A stretch of 64,000 nt of DNA from Acanthochromis polyacanthus (lineage: Eukaryota > Chordata > Actinopteri > Pomacentridae): contig NC_067123.1 in assembly GCF_021347895.1 (NCBI RefSeq), positions 37,931,571 to 37,995,570 of the forward strand. The letters are read 5' to 3'. The number at the start of each line of letters is the position of its first letter. Position 1 is the first letter of the stretch. The notes below the pieces were generated by a model. That model was not told where the DNA came from, did no database searches, and saw only the letters and a list, made by a program, of their open reading frames with translations. Positions 1-11,826 of this stretch are shown piece by piece. The position numbers were made by a program, and so were the translations under genes.

Positions 1-3000
1 CGAGGATAAAATGGTGTGTGATGCGTCGCCTTGCTGAGGACAGGCCGATGCAAATTGTAAGCAGGTGATTATTTAAACTTGTTCCAACTCTTCACTTAAG
101 AAAAAAATGGTCTCTTTTATTCAAGGCATGATTGTCTGTTCTTCTTTAGAGGAAATCAAAACAAAGCCCAAGGTTTAATAATGATCTGTTCATAACGGCT
201 CCTCACAGCGGTACATCCTCAGCATTTCAGCAAGTCATATTGCAAAAGTCCGCCTCATATGGGAAACTTGCACAAAACTGTGTGCTCATCTCAAGACTAT
301 ACAGTTTTCATCTGAGTGGAGAGAGAAGACTTTATTGAATTTAAAGAAAAATGATAACATCATGTGGAGACAGTGTGCAGAGAAAATAGACTTTTATCAA
401 GAAGTGTTGTTATTGGAGGACTGCAGTGTTCGCTGACTTGGTTGCAACTTGGTTTGTTTTCTTGTGCTCTTGTCTTAATTCTTCATTTCCAGCCACCACG
501 GGGATCTGATGAAGACAACAAAGCAAAAAATAGATTTCAAGCATGAAAGGAGAAAAGAGCCTAGAGGAGTATGGCGTTTTTTTTTATCTCTTTTGACCCT
601 GACCCTTTGTTCGTGTCCGTGCGACTTTGTGGTTTTTTTTTTGTTTGTTTGTGCTCAGCCGCCTGTAGTCCGTTAAAAAGGAGTTTGACAGTTGCCCTTT
701 GAGTGATACACACGAAAAAGCTACGCTGAACGGCTGTTTTTGCAGCTTTTCCATTATCATCCACTAAAAGTAAACAAGTTTCTTCTTTGTACCTGCACTC
801 CAAATGCACACTACGTTCCCTGATGCCTGACAGATGTGCACGTTTGAAGGTGGAATCAGGTTTCTTCGAGGTGGAAGAGGGGTACAGGCCTAGAAATAGC
901 AGCGGCAGCAGTAAGCAGCTGGGGCCCATGTCATCCTGAGAGGTGCTGCAGCAACCAAGGCCCATCTGGAGGGAACACAGAGCCAAGGACACTGCAGAAA
1001 AGGTGGGGGGGGAGGAGACAGGAAGATGCGATGCAAAGCCCTCCTCGTTGTCCTTCTCACTGGACATTTAGAAAAGCAAAGACTCTTTCTTGCTTTTTTT
1101 CTTCCTTCCTTTCATTGCTGAACAGAAAGCCAGACTTTGCCCCTGAAAGACAGTCAAAGGTCTGCCATGGAAGACTCTACGTCACCTCAAAGCCACGCTC
1201 ATCTCATCTTACTCCCCCTCTCCTCTTCCCGTCATCTCACTTTGGGCTGCAGGGACAGTGTCAGTGACAGCAGCACAGCCAAACTTCAGTGCTCTGCCTC
1301 GTCCCGCCGCAAGCAGCCCAGTGTGGATATTTGTGGTACCGCCATTCATCCTGTTGTCATTCTACAAATCCTCCATTTGGGAAACATAGAATCATGATTA
1401 CGGCAAGGGCTGGGTAACAGGATCTCAAATATGTTACACAAAATATCAAATATTGATTGCCTTTCTGTTTTTGAGCACACTAGCCTGATGGCTTGTGGAA
1501 CGCCATTGTCATCTGTTTCCATTTTTGTAGAATTCTGTAACATGTTTTTATTAAGTTGGAATGCAACCACACATCCATATACTTCAAAGCATTTCTTGGC
1601 ACATGATGGTTCTTCTATAGCTTGCTCTTCTATGTTACAATGTCACTATCACAGACATTTATTGGACGTTGCAAAAATGAAGGTCGGAAGAGATTTATAA
1701 GGTTTTCATTGGACAAACTGCATTTTTTGCAGCTTTAAGAACTTTACAGCAATAATACTAACTCAGAGAAGTTTGCACATCCATCACATTAAACATTTTC
1801 AGTAAATAAAAATTAACTGGAAAAACAAATCTGAGTGTTTGTTATAGATTTAGTGTCAAGTATGTTCAGCAGTCCCTCATGCCGGTTTACTCTGACCATA
1901 CAGACCTCTGCTTACTTAGCGATCATACGTGGCTATTTCTGCATCGTGTAGGTGTTGTTTTAATGGCACAGAGCTCCGTGCAGCACTCGGAATTTAGTGT
2001 GCTGGAGTCTGAGGCCTCAGGCAATCAGAGACATCCATCATCCCCACAGTTTATAGAGTGATGGAAGGAGGGAGAGAGCTGGACAGAGAGCGAGAGAGAG
2101 AGAGAAGATGGAAAGACATACAGAGACAAAGAGAGAGGCAAAAGGAGACATTGATAGAGCGAGGCAAACAGACAAAGCGACAGAGCCAGAGAAGTGGGTG
2201 TATAAAAAGCATACATAAGAAGAGGACTAAAATGTCAGTGTGGAAGCATTTGTCTGGAGGTGTGATTCACTCAGACACAGCTCTGCTGCCCCAGTGGGTA
2301 AACAGCTGTAATCATAGTTCAACAGCAGACATTAACAGCCTGTTTCTATGCTGCTGTTAACATGTTGAAGTACTGTGCATTATATCCTGAAATCCTGTAA
2401 TTTAATACATATATTTGGCATTCTTAGCTTTTCAGGGCAACGTTTTTATGTTTGTTTGTTTTTTTTGTGTGTTTAAGTTACTGAAACCGAAATATTGTAG
2501 CAATGAGGATGAATCCATAAAATACCTTTCGATGGTTTAATCCATCACTGTACAAAAAATAAAGGTAATCCTCAATGCATCTTATTAATTTATCCGATTA
2601 AGTTTAGTCTATATAACTAACTCAAAGCTTCCTACAGTTTCCACAAGTACAAGGTGGTGCTTTAGGTGACATTTTCTCTGTAGAGACTTTTAGGTAAGCT
2701 GAGATCTGTTTCTAACTTGTAGAAAACCTACTAAAACCTAATGTTGAATTGATGCACATATAACAGAATTAGCATAAAGAGTGGGCGACCCCAGCAGGTT
2801 CAAACAGGAGAACACAGTAACAAAACCAAACAGTTGCAGCATGTGTTACTTCCCCCCAAAATCCTCCTTATTAACCATATAATTTGCCACTGACATTTGC
2901 CCTTGAGCAGCAGAAACGTTTTCTGATCAAACGGTCCAATCTGCAGGACGTCGTGTGTCAAAATGGTTAATAAATCTGTGTTCTGATATGACAGCGTATG

Positions 3001-3506
3001 ATTTTGGTAAAGTTCATGCTCCAACACAGCACAGCGAAAGATCATAGTCACATAAAGGTAAGGAGTGATCTTGATCAGGCTTGAAATAAACCTTTAGTGA
3101 GTTTGGAAATGGGAAATAAACAGTGGTTTCTTGTGTTAAATGCTGGATGTTTTGTTGACCCATCCATCTTCTGCAACCTCCTCACTGCACAGACTTTGTC
3201 ACTGTGTGGTATTACCTCCAAACTCCCTCCTTTGCTCCTGTCAGAGTTCCTATACTAGCTTTAAGGCTTAGTTGCTTTAACATTATTCCTATGTTGTTGA
3301 GGAGCACTTGTTACAATGACAGATACTGTTTTTTCTAAAAGTTTTTTTTGTACTGCACACTTCAACCTCTTGAATCTGCCTAAATATCGAACAAATTAAC
3401 GCAGACATGCAAGACCTATTCTGTCCCAGTTAGAGTAAAAATTACTTACCCTACTTGCTTGGTTACTATTACCCAAGAAGCCTAATGAAAACCTCTACGT
3501 ATGTCT
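1..3506. other. Gene-free stretch
   Basis: No coding exon could be supported. The longest ATG-initiated frame here (minus strand, 561-1067, 168 codons) has no recognisable domain. A purine-rich run of degenerate GA units lies at about 2058-2180, and T-rich tracts occur throughout. It is ordinary AT-rich intergenic or intronic fish DNA as far as can be seen. Confidence 0.6.
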
Positions 3507-3850
3507 AGAGCTGCAAAGGCTAATCAATTGTTCAATTAGTTGTCAACTCTTAAATCAGGAGGCAACGTATTTTGATAATCCATTAATCGTTTGAGTCATT
3601 TGTTGAAAATTATTTGATTGCAGGTTCATTAATTTGAGTATTTTCTGGTTTCTTCACTCCCCTGTAAAAGTGAACCGACTACTTTGTGGTTGTCTGCAAC
3701 ACCAAACACTTTTCTACTTCATCTTTGACTGTGGGAAGCACATGGACTTTTTTCATCATTTTCTGACCTTTTATAGACCACACAACTGGTTGTCTAATCG
3801 AGAAAAGCATCACTTTAATTTACAGCAGAAAAACGGCAACAAAATGGCCT
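3507..3850 (+). repeat. Degenerate dispersed teleost repeat, copy 1 of 3
   Basis: It starts with an agagctgcaa-type end followed by several att/aat-rich palindromic words (aatcaattg, aattagttg, attaatcg). It then has the internal segment ttttctggtttcttcactcc and, further on, ttctgacc-tttatagacca. The same order of words recurs at 51650-51974 and, inverted, at 35285-35596. The family resembles a short non-autonomous repeat that is very common in percomorph genomes. No protein is encoded. This copy is old and diverged. Confidence 0.6.
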
Positions 3851-6800
3851 CAAAATGACTCACCTGATTGTTGATTTGATTGATTGTCCACTGATTCAGA
3901 TCAAACTGATGAATTGGCATGTCAGAACTGTCTAATCCTTCCTTCCACCAGCCCTGCAGCACTAGACCTTCATTTCTTCCTGAAGTACCCCTGTGTAAAT
4001 GTTTATCCCCCCTCTCCACTGAGGGGGTGAATGCTGCCTCGTCTTGTTAGTCCAAGCATAGTGGGAGCTCAAAGGAAGGTGGTGGGAAAAGGAGCCCTGT
4101 GTAGTCTGGGCATCTGTTTCCCTGCTGTCGGTGTTATCGATATCTGAACACTTCACTAAAGACTAACAATAATGTCTGTTATAAAGCCTGATCACCCCCC
4201 ATGTCTTTCAATTTTCTTGCCATAGGATGTCAAGATGCAAATTTCGGGCTGCACATCCGCTTCACAGCAGCAACCAGCTCAAAGTTCATCAGAGCATAAA
4301 CATGTGTCAGGCCAAGGAAAATATTTGGGGAGACGGATAACAGGCACAGAATACTGTGAGGTTTACTTGGAGCTCCAAGTGTGGAGGGGTCATGTTATTG
4401 TTCGTCAGAGATCCTCAGAGGTCAAAGACTCATTCAGTAAATATCTTTGCTTCTGTCCTCTTTCTTCTTTTTTGTCTCTCTGTGTGCCCCCTGTGTATCT
4501 CCACTTTCCATTCCTTTCTTTCAGCTCCTCAAAACATTGTAAGCAGTATAAAAACAGGCTTCTGTGAGAAATAAACGCTGTGTACTTAAAGCTAGAATGC
4601 TAAGCGATGCATTGTGTCACGTAATACCAGTGCAGGAGGAGGGCTACACTGTGAATGCATTTCATCCCTCGAGACAAGAGCCCAGTTTTCCACAATAGTT
4701 TGTATGGGAACTCCAGTCAATATAGATTTTACAGGTCAGTGCAGAAACCTATACAGTATCCACATTTCAAACGCAGCACAGTGGACCCCAAGAACAGTAT
4801 TGTAATGCTTGTATAAGTGGCTGTCAGCCATCCGGGGTGTAATGTCACCCTTTGACCCAGTTGCCTTGGTTACCACCTACTCCCTGTCCCTCAAGACTAC
4901 CTTCTTAGATCATAGAAATGTTTTCTCAGTGCGTTATTAGAAGCAGTGGAGAGAAAAAGAGGGAGAAAGCGGCGGCGGCAGTGACAGAGTGTGTGGTATT
5001 GGCCCTGGCAGCCCTCTTTGCCCCGGTGCAAGTGATCGTGAAGGCCCCAGGGGCAACTTCTCGCTCGCCTCATTTTTCTGAACTGCACAGCCCGAAACCT
5101 GTCAGACTTCCCACGTGCCAAAATCCACACATGCCCTGCCACTAGCGTTGCCTTGGTTACACTTGATCCTGGTCCTCAAGTTTTGCAGAAAGAAGGAGGG
5201 TGGGTGAACCGGGGTGCCGTGTCTGATTGTACTCGCTGCAGCTACCTGTGATCCACAGAGCCTGTCTAACCTCCGTCGACGTTTTGCCAGGAGTCACAGT
5301 CAAAGCCTGCGTGTTTGGCAGCAGGAAGCTGACTTGTGTGAAGGGATGAGGATGGCTAAGGAGATCGACTCGTACAGAAGAGGCCATTTCACGCAACACA
5401 GCTTCCAGGAAGTCGGTCATCAGAGATGCCAAAGGAAAGCTGCGTCTCTTTCATAGCCGGCCAAACGGAGCAAGCAGGCATGGAGGGCCCACTAGAAAAC
5501 AATATCCCCTAACTAATGCCATCTGGGTTGACTTTCATTGTCCCTGAGCCTCTCTCATCCATTCATTTTACCATTCATTGCAGAAAAGCTTTGGCACCTG
5601 GATGCGTAGTTGTTTGTTGTCAAGACCTCATTTTTGTTCAAGACTGTGCCAGAGTCATGGCCAGTTATTCTGCTCGGGCTCTATGCAAAGTAGAAATATG
5701 GAGATGACATGAGGAAAGCAGCCCCTTTGGCAGCACTCCAGGCTTTTTGAAAACAAGCACAGAGCCAAGATAAAGCACAGTGAGGCCAACAGGAAACCAG
5801 GACATTCTGATTTGGATCTGTGCTGTGGGAAATCGCCATTTCTGCTTTGCAATAGCTGTGGGGCACAACGCCTTCTGGATGATCAGATAATCACAATAAA
5901 GCGTTATTTAATACATAAGGAAAGGAGAAAAGGCTCTGACATGAGATTATTTGTCATAATGCAGTGTTAAACCTTGAGATAGAGGTTGCATGTTAGAAGA
6001 AATTAGATAACATGTAAGGGAAAAATAACAAAAGCAAGTCTGTAGCCTTAGATTGCTTGATTCATCCTGCAAGAAAGTCAATATACCATGTATTCCTGTT
6101 AAACTTTCTGTACTACAAAAGCAATCTCATGTCTCGGCAATAGGCCACAGCTTACTTCCTCAGCACCTTACCGGAGCTTGTTTTTGTTCTATTGTGTTAT
6201 AGATTTCATGGTGGAAATATTTCCTGGAAAGCCAGGAACAGTTCAGAATGGCCATATTATTCCTCAGAGGGGAAGTTTCATCATAGTTATGGGGTCACAC
6301 AATGTTCATAGAGAAATGACTCCTGTGAATGAGGAGGCAGCGACTTTCTTCTTTGTGCTTCAGGAACCATAAAAAAGGGCCAATCAAACTTCCATCTCCG
6401 AGGACTTGGAGCTGTGATCATCACCAAAACCAGTTTATGTTTCATTTACTGTATTCAAAGTGCAGACTTTCTGTCTAGTTATCTAGTTTATTTAATAGTT
6501 ACATATATGCATGCTTTGTCTGAATAAAAAATATGACAGAAGGACAAGAAAAACAACCTTTTGTGCTGACCGAATTGAATAGATTTTGACCCACGGAGCG
6601 ATACTTTGGAGTGCAGCACATTATATAAAGAGAAGCGGGAGACAGCAGAGTTTTGTAATTCACAAAGGTCCATCCCCTGACACCCTTAAGCATGCATGTG
6701 TCACCAGGAAGAGAGAAGAGAGGGGAGGAAATCACTTAACCAGAGAGAAATGGACTCAGGAGAGGTGCTACGCTCTGGTTCATCTCAGCGTATTAATGGA

Positions 6801-8258
6801 GTCACAACGTCCACTCACTTTGTCATGGCTGAGGGTGAAGCATTGTTCTGACTTGACTTGGATTTTCACAAATAAATGATGCTGATCTCATCTTGGCTTG
6901 CTGAAGTAGTTCGTTTTTTTCCTGTCTGTTAAGTCAAATGAGGATCTTGTATCCAAGAAATAAAAAATGCACATCCCTCTGTGTGTTATGATCTAAGGTT
7001 AACATGCTGGAAGAGATACTATTATGTGAGCAGGCTGTGGAGGTTGTTTTTTTTTTTTTTGCAGGTTTCAGGATACATTTATAGAGTCTGACTGGATGCT
7101 CCTTTAGCCTGGATATCTTTAGAAATTGTTCAATACAAACCCCCTTTTGTGATTTAACACCAAATGTCAAGTGTCTCAGAATTTAAATGTTAGTCAGAGG
7201 CAGCAGCTCAGGAATTTTGCTTTCATGAAACACAAACCAGAATTACAAATAGTGGGATTTAAGTGAAGCTTAACTCTCAGATCAGATAAAATGAGAGTGA
7301 AATTGAGGTAGCGTTCATAAATAATGGATTTGCATACAGTTAATTGTGGATTTTATTTTACTGATCCAATACTGATTGTTAAAATAGTGATTTTTGAGTT
7401 TGCGCTTCTTCTCAGTCAACATATGTTACATGTGCACGGCAATGCACACAAAGGTTATTTACGGATGGAGTGAATGAAAAGGTGCAGGGATAGTTCTGTA
7501 AACACTCACGTAAATACTTTGTGGAGCCGTTGCATTTTAGAGGACGGTCATTGTTCATGTTGATTTGCTGTTTTGTAGTCAATCAAAAGAGAGGAATACA
7601 TTGAAAAAGGACAAATAAATTGTGTTTCCAAAACAGATTTTGGATTCCAAAAACTGACTTGCCAAGTTTCACAAATAAGTTTTTTGCTCGCACAGGCGGT
7701 CTTAATTTTTTTTTTTTAATTATTGTGCTTCATCGAATATAAAACACTTGTTCAGATTAAATTCTGGTATAGTGAACATTAAATTCTCTTGACTAATCAA
7801 CTATTTCTGCTTTTCTCATGTTTTCTTCTGTGGGCAGCAGAAACACGGCCAACAGCAGCTGACCTGACAGAATAATCAGATTGGAAATAATTCCTGAAGA
7901 CCTCACTGCATTTTTCTTTCATAGATGGCCAAGATTTGGTTTGTTTCATGTTATTCTCTGAGGTTTTCGAACTGGCAAACTGATTTTGTTTCCAGCTTCT
8001 TCTACTCTGTTAATCACAGCAGTAATTAATGTAACCTGTAGCGTCACATTCTGACAACACTACATCACCTAGTTTATTCACTCTGAAGAAGTTGTTAAAG
8101 AGAGTTAAACATTTTTGCGACATTTCAAAAGTTGCCTTCAAATTTGCTTTACAATTCTATGAGAGTACAGATACAGAAAAGTGACAAATTAAAGGAAAAG
8201 TAGCGTAAACTGCCTTAGTACGTGTTGGGCTATTGCATTCTTACAGAAAGGCTTCAGG
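3851..8258. other. Gene-free stretch
   Basis: No exon could be supported. Frames in this stretch are short and without domains. A small GC-rich, CGG-containing patch lies at about 4968-5060. The remainder is AT-rich with homopolymer T runs (for example around 7047-7060 and 7710). Nothing else is seen. Confidence 0.55.
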
Positions 8259-8800
8259 TAGGGCTGGGCAATATGGCCAAAAAATGAAATCTCGATTTAT
8301 TTTTTTTAGTCATCTTGGACGATTATGATTTTAATGGATTTTTGTTGTTTCTTTGCGGTCTGTTTGCTATGGCTAATGCTAGCCATGCCGCACTCCCGTA
8401 GCTGCCAGCACTTTTCCCATTCTTTAGGATGCCTCTGCCGGAGGTGCTGAAAGAGGTTAGTTGTGCTGCTACTCTTCGTTTTCACAGTACTTTTGCAAAC
8501 CTTGCACATGACTGTAGTTTGCTCTGTGTCAGTCTTGTCAAAGCCGAACCACTTCCATATAATCGATGTAACATGAGGCCCTTTTCTCAAGACCAACTCT
8601 TCGTCTGCTGTTCTGTCCGCCATGACGGGGGTGTGAGCGTTTTGGCGGGAGGAGATGAGAGGTGGAAGCAAACGCCAGTGCACAAGTCACGAAAGGCAGA
8701 AGAAGAATCTGTATTATATATTTAAGCTCGCCTCGATTTTACGATTTGTCAAATTTTCGTCAGGTTTTTAAAAGGCGAATTAATCGAATTGTCACTCTCA
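8259..8800 (-). mobile_element. hAT-like DNA transposon remnant
   Basis: The left edge reads tagggctgggcaatatggcc, a terminal sequence widely seen in fish and mammalian hAT-type elements. It is followed by AT-rich subterminal sequence with cgattta words. A minus-strand BED zinc-finger exon sits inside (8306-8623). The right side has matching cgatttt/attaatcg subterminal words (about 8733-8795), but the complementary terminal motif is absent, so the right end is missing or decayed. Only the N-terminal zinc-finger part of a transposase remains, which makes the copy non-autonomous. The right boundary is approximate. Confidence 0.6.
8306..8623 (-). pseudogene. BED zinc-finger fragment of a hAT-type transposase
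   Basis: The reading starts at the ATG at 8623 on the minus strand (MADRTADEELV...) and runs about 105 codons before hitting a stop in the element's own terminal sequence. The visible domain is a BED finger. C40 and C43 (motif CKVC) and H60 and H65 (motif HLRQRH) give C-x2-C-x16-H-x4-H, with the aromatic WKWFGF before the first cysteine pair. BED fingers of hAT transposases bind the element's ends. The RNase H-like catalytic domain and the C-terminal dimerisation region that should follow are absent, so this is an isolated N-terminal exon. A host ZBED-type gene is less likely because the frame ends inside transposon terminal DNA. Confidence 0.65.
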
Positions 8801-11037
8801 AAACACCATTTAGTGACCCTTCATGCCCTATATATATGGAGGCACTGTCATCCTGGAAGAGACCATTTCCATCAGTAGAGAAATGTCTCATGATCCCTCA
8901 ACAACTTTGGTTTGCAGTGAACCTTCCCTCTAAAGGGACAAGTGGACCCAAACCATGACGGCGTAAAATCACCTCACTGAAGGGGTCAAGGGTTCTGGTT
9001 TTTCCCTTACTTTGTCACCCGTCTGTATATTAGCACTTGAATGAACATGCAAACACACCAGCCAGCATACACATGTCTGTTTGCCAAGAAGGTAAAACAC
9101 TCCCCTTAAAGGAGGAAAAATAACGTAACCAGATCCTTTCATAAAACGGAGAAATATGGGCGGACTGCAGCTTTCTGACGAGCTGCTGAAAGACTGTGAC
9201 ATAAAACCCAGTCGTGGGACCAGTCAGACATTCTAGGCAAGGAATGGCAAGACCCTCAGATCTCAGCCTTTTGTTAAAACACAGCCCTGCCCTGTGAAAT
9301 AAAAGATGAAAATCACTCATGCAACCCTAAAACATCTTCATCAGTTACTGTTATTTCATAGAGCTTACGTGCATGAAACATATTTAAAATTTAACGCTCC
9401 CATCAGAAAATGTCTTTAACAAAAAGAAAAACCTCTGCATAGACGGATTAGTTGTAAACGCCTCCTCTTTGGCTGAAAGACCCTCATTTATAAGGCCACT
9501 GGAGGTTGTTGCATGACTTGGGGCGGCACTTAAACTCTATGAACTGGTGAATACTTGCATTTAAACAGTGTCTGTGGCCGTGCAGCTTAATGTACCGTAC
9601 TTGGGGCTATCATTCCCCTCTGGCTTTTACAGTGGCGGTATATCTCTATAGCGCTCGATAACTCGCATCGGTGAGATACAGCTCTAAATGCTGATGTGTT
9701 GTTAGTACAATATATCCTGCCCACACACAGTTCTCAAAATTTCACCCTATGACTAAGCCTTTCATTTACGCCCCGAGAGAAAAGAACATCTCGGTGTGTT
9801 TGTTATAAGCAGAAAAAGAAAGCAGACCTATTTTTTTTCCAGCTGAAGTTTCCCTTTTTGACACGGTTTAAAACCCGGTGATTCAAAATCGGTGCTTCAC
9901 ATATTTGTCTGTGTTTTCCCACAACTTACTATTTTATTACACTAGTGGCTCGCTTTTTTCACAGTGGAATCTACGCTCGCTGCAGTGTAGAATGCATTCA
10001 TCCTGCTTTGGGGGGGAAACAAACTCCTCCTGTTTTATATTAACATGAACCCTAAACCTGTCATTATACGTTGCATGTATTAGGCTGAACTTTGGCTCAC
10101 GTCTTTCCCCTCCGGTTCTTTAGTGATGAAGAATATGGGACTGGCAAGCTTTCTAAGCACAGCTGTGAGTCTATATTGCTGCCATCGCTCTCTTCCAGTA
10201 ACCCCTGTGTGGGATGGCTTCTGACCTCAGTGAAAATTCAACAGGGGCTAAAGGCGACCGCTAATGCTTGCTAGTGACGTACAGTTGTGCTTCATTCAAG
10301 GTGGTTTGTTTCTTCTCTGCACACTATTCGCACATATAAATTTAATTATGGCAAATGGTCCTAAGATTACCTCATATTTCATGCATTTTCTCTGAGGGAG
10401 CAGAACCTACATCAGAGCAGAAAGAGTAATCTAATAAAACCCAATCAGTAGTTAAGAAAAAGTTTTTTTTTAGAAATTCTTTAGGATCTCTGTTTATTAT
10501 ACTAATGGTAGTGGCAGTATTGTATGCAGCAACCAATGATGATTTTCATTGCTGAACAAATTCTAATTATTTTATCTACAGTTTAATGTATTCAAAATGT
10601 CTGGAACAAGTTTTCAGATCTCGCTGCCAACTTACAGTTCAAAGCCCAAAAGGTTTCATTTTCTATGACAGTGCAAAAAAAAAAAAGGAAAAACTGTCAC
10701 TACTGAGAAATTGTTTGCAGGTGTTTGTATGAACCACTGTTAAATACGTCTGCTTTAAAAAACAGTGACACTAAGGATTGATGACCAAACTGTTAGTTTT
10801 CTGTTCAATGTGTCAGCAATACAAATTGTTGCAGAATACTTGGCAAGATTTGCGTTTTTACTGAGTTTTACTGTAACAGTGTGACTCATTTTTAGTGGTG
10901 AGTGCCAGAAAAGCTAACTGGATTAGATATAGTTGTTTTATAAGTATATTTCATTGTTGTCCTTCCATTAAACGGCCATGTTTGTGGATATATCTACAAT
11001 ATACTGTGTCGCTGTGTGTGTGTATATGTACTGTATG
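8801..11037. other. Gene-free stretch
   Basis: No exon was recognised. The sequence is AT-rich with several A or T homopolymers (9831-9838, 10461-10470, 10675-10684) and a weak TG/TA microsatellite at about 11012-11035. Frames on both strands are short and domainless. Confidence 0.55.
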
Positions 11038-11280
11038 TGAAGGTTGTCAGTAGTCCAGGTCATCTTAAGGTGAAGGGTTTAGTTCAGGCAACTGGACTTA
11101 TTCTTGTGATCTTGAAGACGTTTCGCCTCTCATCAGAGCAGCGTCTTCAAGTTCTAAAACTAGTTTGGAGAGTCCCAGGTATTTAACCACTAAAGGTGAA
11201 GGTGGGGCTAAGGCTGATGGTATCTACTATAAGCAAGGTGGTAAAAGACTAAAGAATTTTTTTCAACAGCAGGTGTTGAA
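11038..11280 (-). mobile_element. Penelope-like retroelement terminal fragment (tentative)
   Basis: The segment contains cttgaagacg (11111-11120), gtttcgcctctcatcag (11120-11136) and cgtcttcaag (11142-11151), then tctaaaactagt. Read on the minus strand this gives a phrase of the type ctgatgag-aggc-gaaacgtcttcaag. That phrase occurs in fish repeats that I associate with the terminal region of Penelope-like elements. No reverse transcriptase or GIY-YIG coding remains. The assignment rests on a remembered family signature plus the hairpin. Boundaries are approximate. It lies just left of a SINE. Confidence 0.4.
11111..11151 (-). other. Hammerhead-ribozyme-like core in a 10-bp hairpin
   Basis: On the minus strand the conserved hammerhead boxes CTGATGA and GAAA are present in the right order, separated by five bases (gaggc). 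Immediately after GAAA comes cgtcttcaag, a perfect 10-base complement of cttgaagacg on the other side, which would act as one helix. The piece between that helix and CTGATGA is only five bases (ctgct), too short for a normal third helix, and the middle helix would be a single G-C pair. It therefore looks like a degenerate or minimal relic rather than a working ribozyme. Hammerhead motifs are known in Penelope-like elements. Confidence 0.3.
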
Positions 11281-11423
11281 TCCCAATGAGCTATTCATCC
11301 ATCCATCCATCCATTCTCTATACACCGCTTTATCCTCGATAGGGTCGCGGGGGGCGCTGGAGCCTATCCCAGCTGACTCGGGCGAAGGCAGGGGACACCC
11401 TGGACAGGTCTAGCTTGGAAAAT

Positions 11424-11486
11424 CCAAACTGAGTCTCCATGTAATCTCCTATCTCCATGTTAGGAGATACAGGAGAGTCAGTTTGG
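11424..11486. repeat. Subterminal imperfect hairpin
   Basis: The left arm at 11424-11450 (ccaaactgag...aatctcct) and the right arm at 11462-11486 (aggagatac...cagtttgg) are complementary over about 25 positions, with a few indels and mismatches. They are separated by an 11-base loop. The outer part repeats the inner half of the terminal inverted repeat, so the end sequence appears once at the tip and again, inverted, about 50 bp inside. The last codons of the ORF at 11449-11826 lie in this hairpin. Confidence 0.6.
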
Positions 11487-11826
11487 CATTGGGCGTTAGT
11501 CGTTGCCTCTTTTCACTTGACGTTTCCGACGATGAGGAGGCAGTGGATGGCTCGTTACTTTCGCCTTCTTGCCATTGTTTGTACAGAGGAAAATCCCGTT
11601 CCAAACGTGTGAGTAAATTTAAGCAACTTTTACACATACGCACCGACTTGGTTTGGCTCCGATTTAAAGTTATTCCTAACACCGCTAATCGTTCGGAAGG
11701 AGTCTTTTGTTGCGAAGCCTTTTCAAAAATAAGTGTTGTACTTGAGAGTACCCCATGTATTCGCAGATTTTTGTGACAAAAACGGCAGTAATCATTCACC
11801 GCGACACTTTCTCGGCTGCATGCCAT
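11449..11826 (-). CDS. Transposon-borne ZAD-like zinc-binding protein
   Basis: The 125-codon frame starts at the ATG at 11826 (MACSRESVAVNDYCRFCH...). Two cysteine pairs are visible, C14-x2-C17 (CRFC) and C65-x2-C68 (CKSC), about 47 residues apart. A conserved-looking segment SERLAVLGITLN lies between them and LLTRLERDF follows. The layout resembles a ZAD-type (zinc-finger-associated) dimerisation domain. A serine-rich and basic tail (SSSSETSSEKRQR) follows, and the frame ends inside the element's hairpin. No catalytic domain is seen. It may be the N-terminal exon of a larger transposase or a captured host exon. The frame is intact within this 615-bp element, but expression is unknown. Confidence 0.45.
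   Translation of the reverse strand: MACSRESVAVNDYCRFCHKNLRIHGVLSSTTLIFEKASQQKTPSERLAVLGITLNRSQTKSVRMCKSCLNLLTRLERDFPLYKQWQEGESNEPSTASSSSETSSEKRQRLTPNAKLTLLYLLTWR

Noticed and set aside
561..1067. 168-codon minus-strand ATG frame
   Set aside because: No recognisable domain. It is lysine-rich because it reads T-rich DNA, and it has no splice or promoter context.
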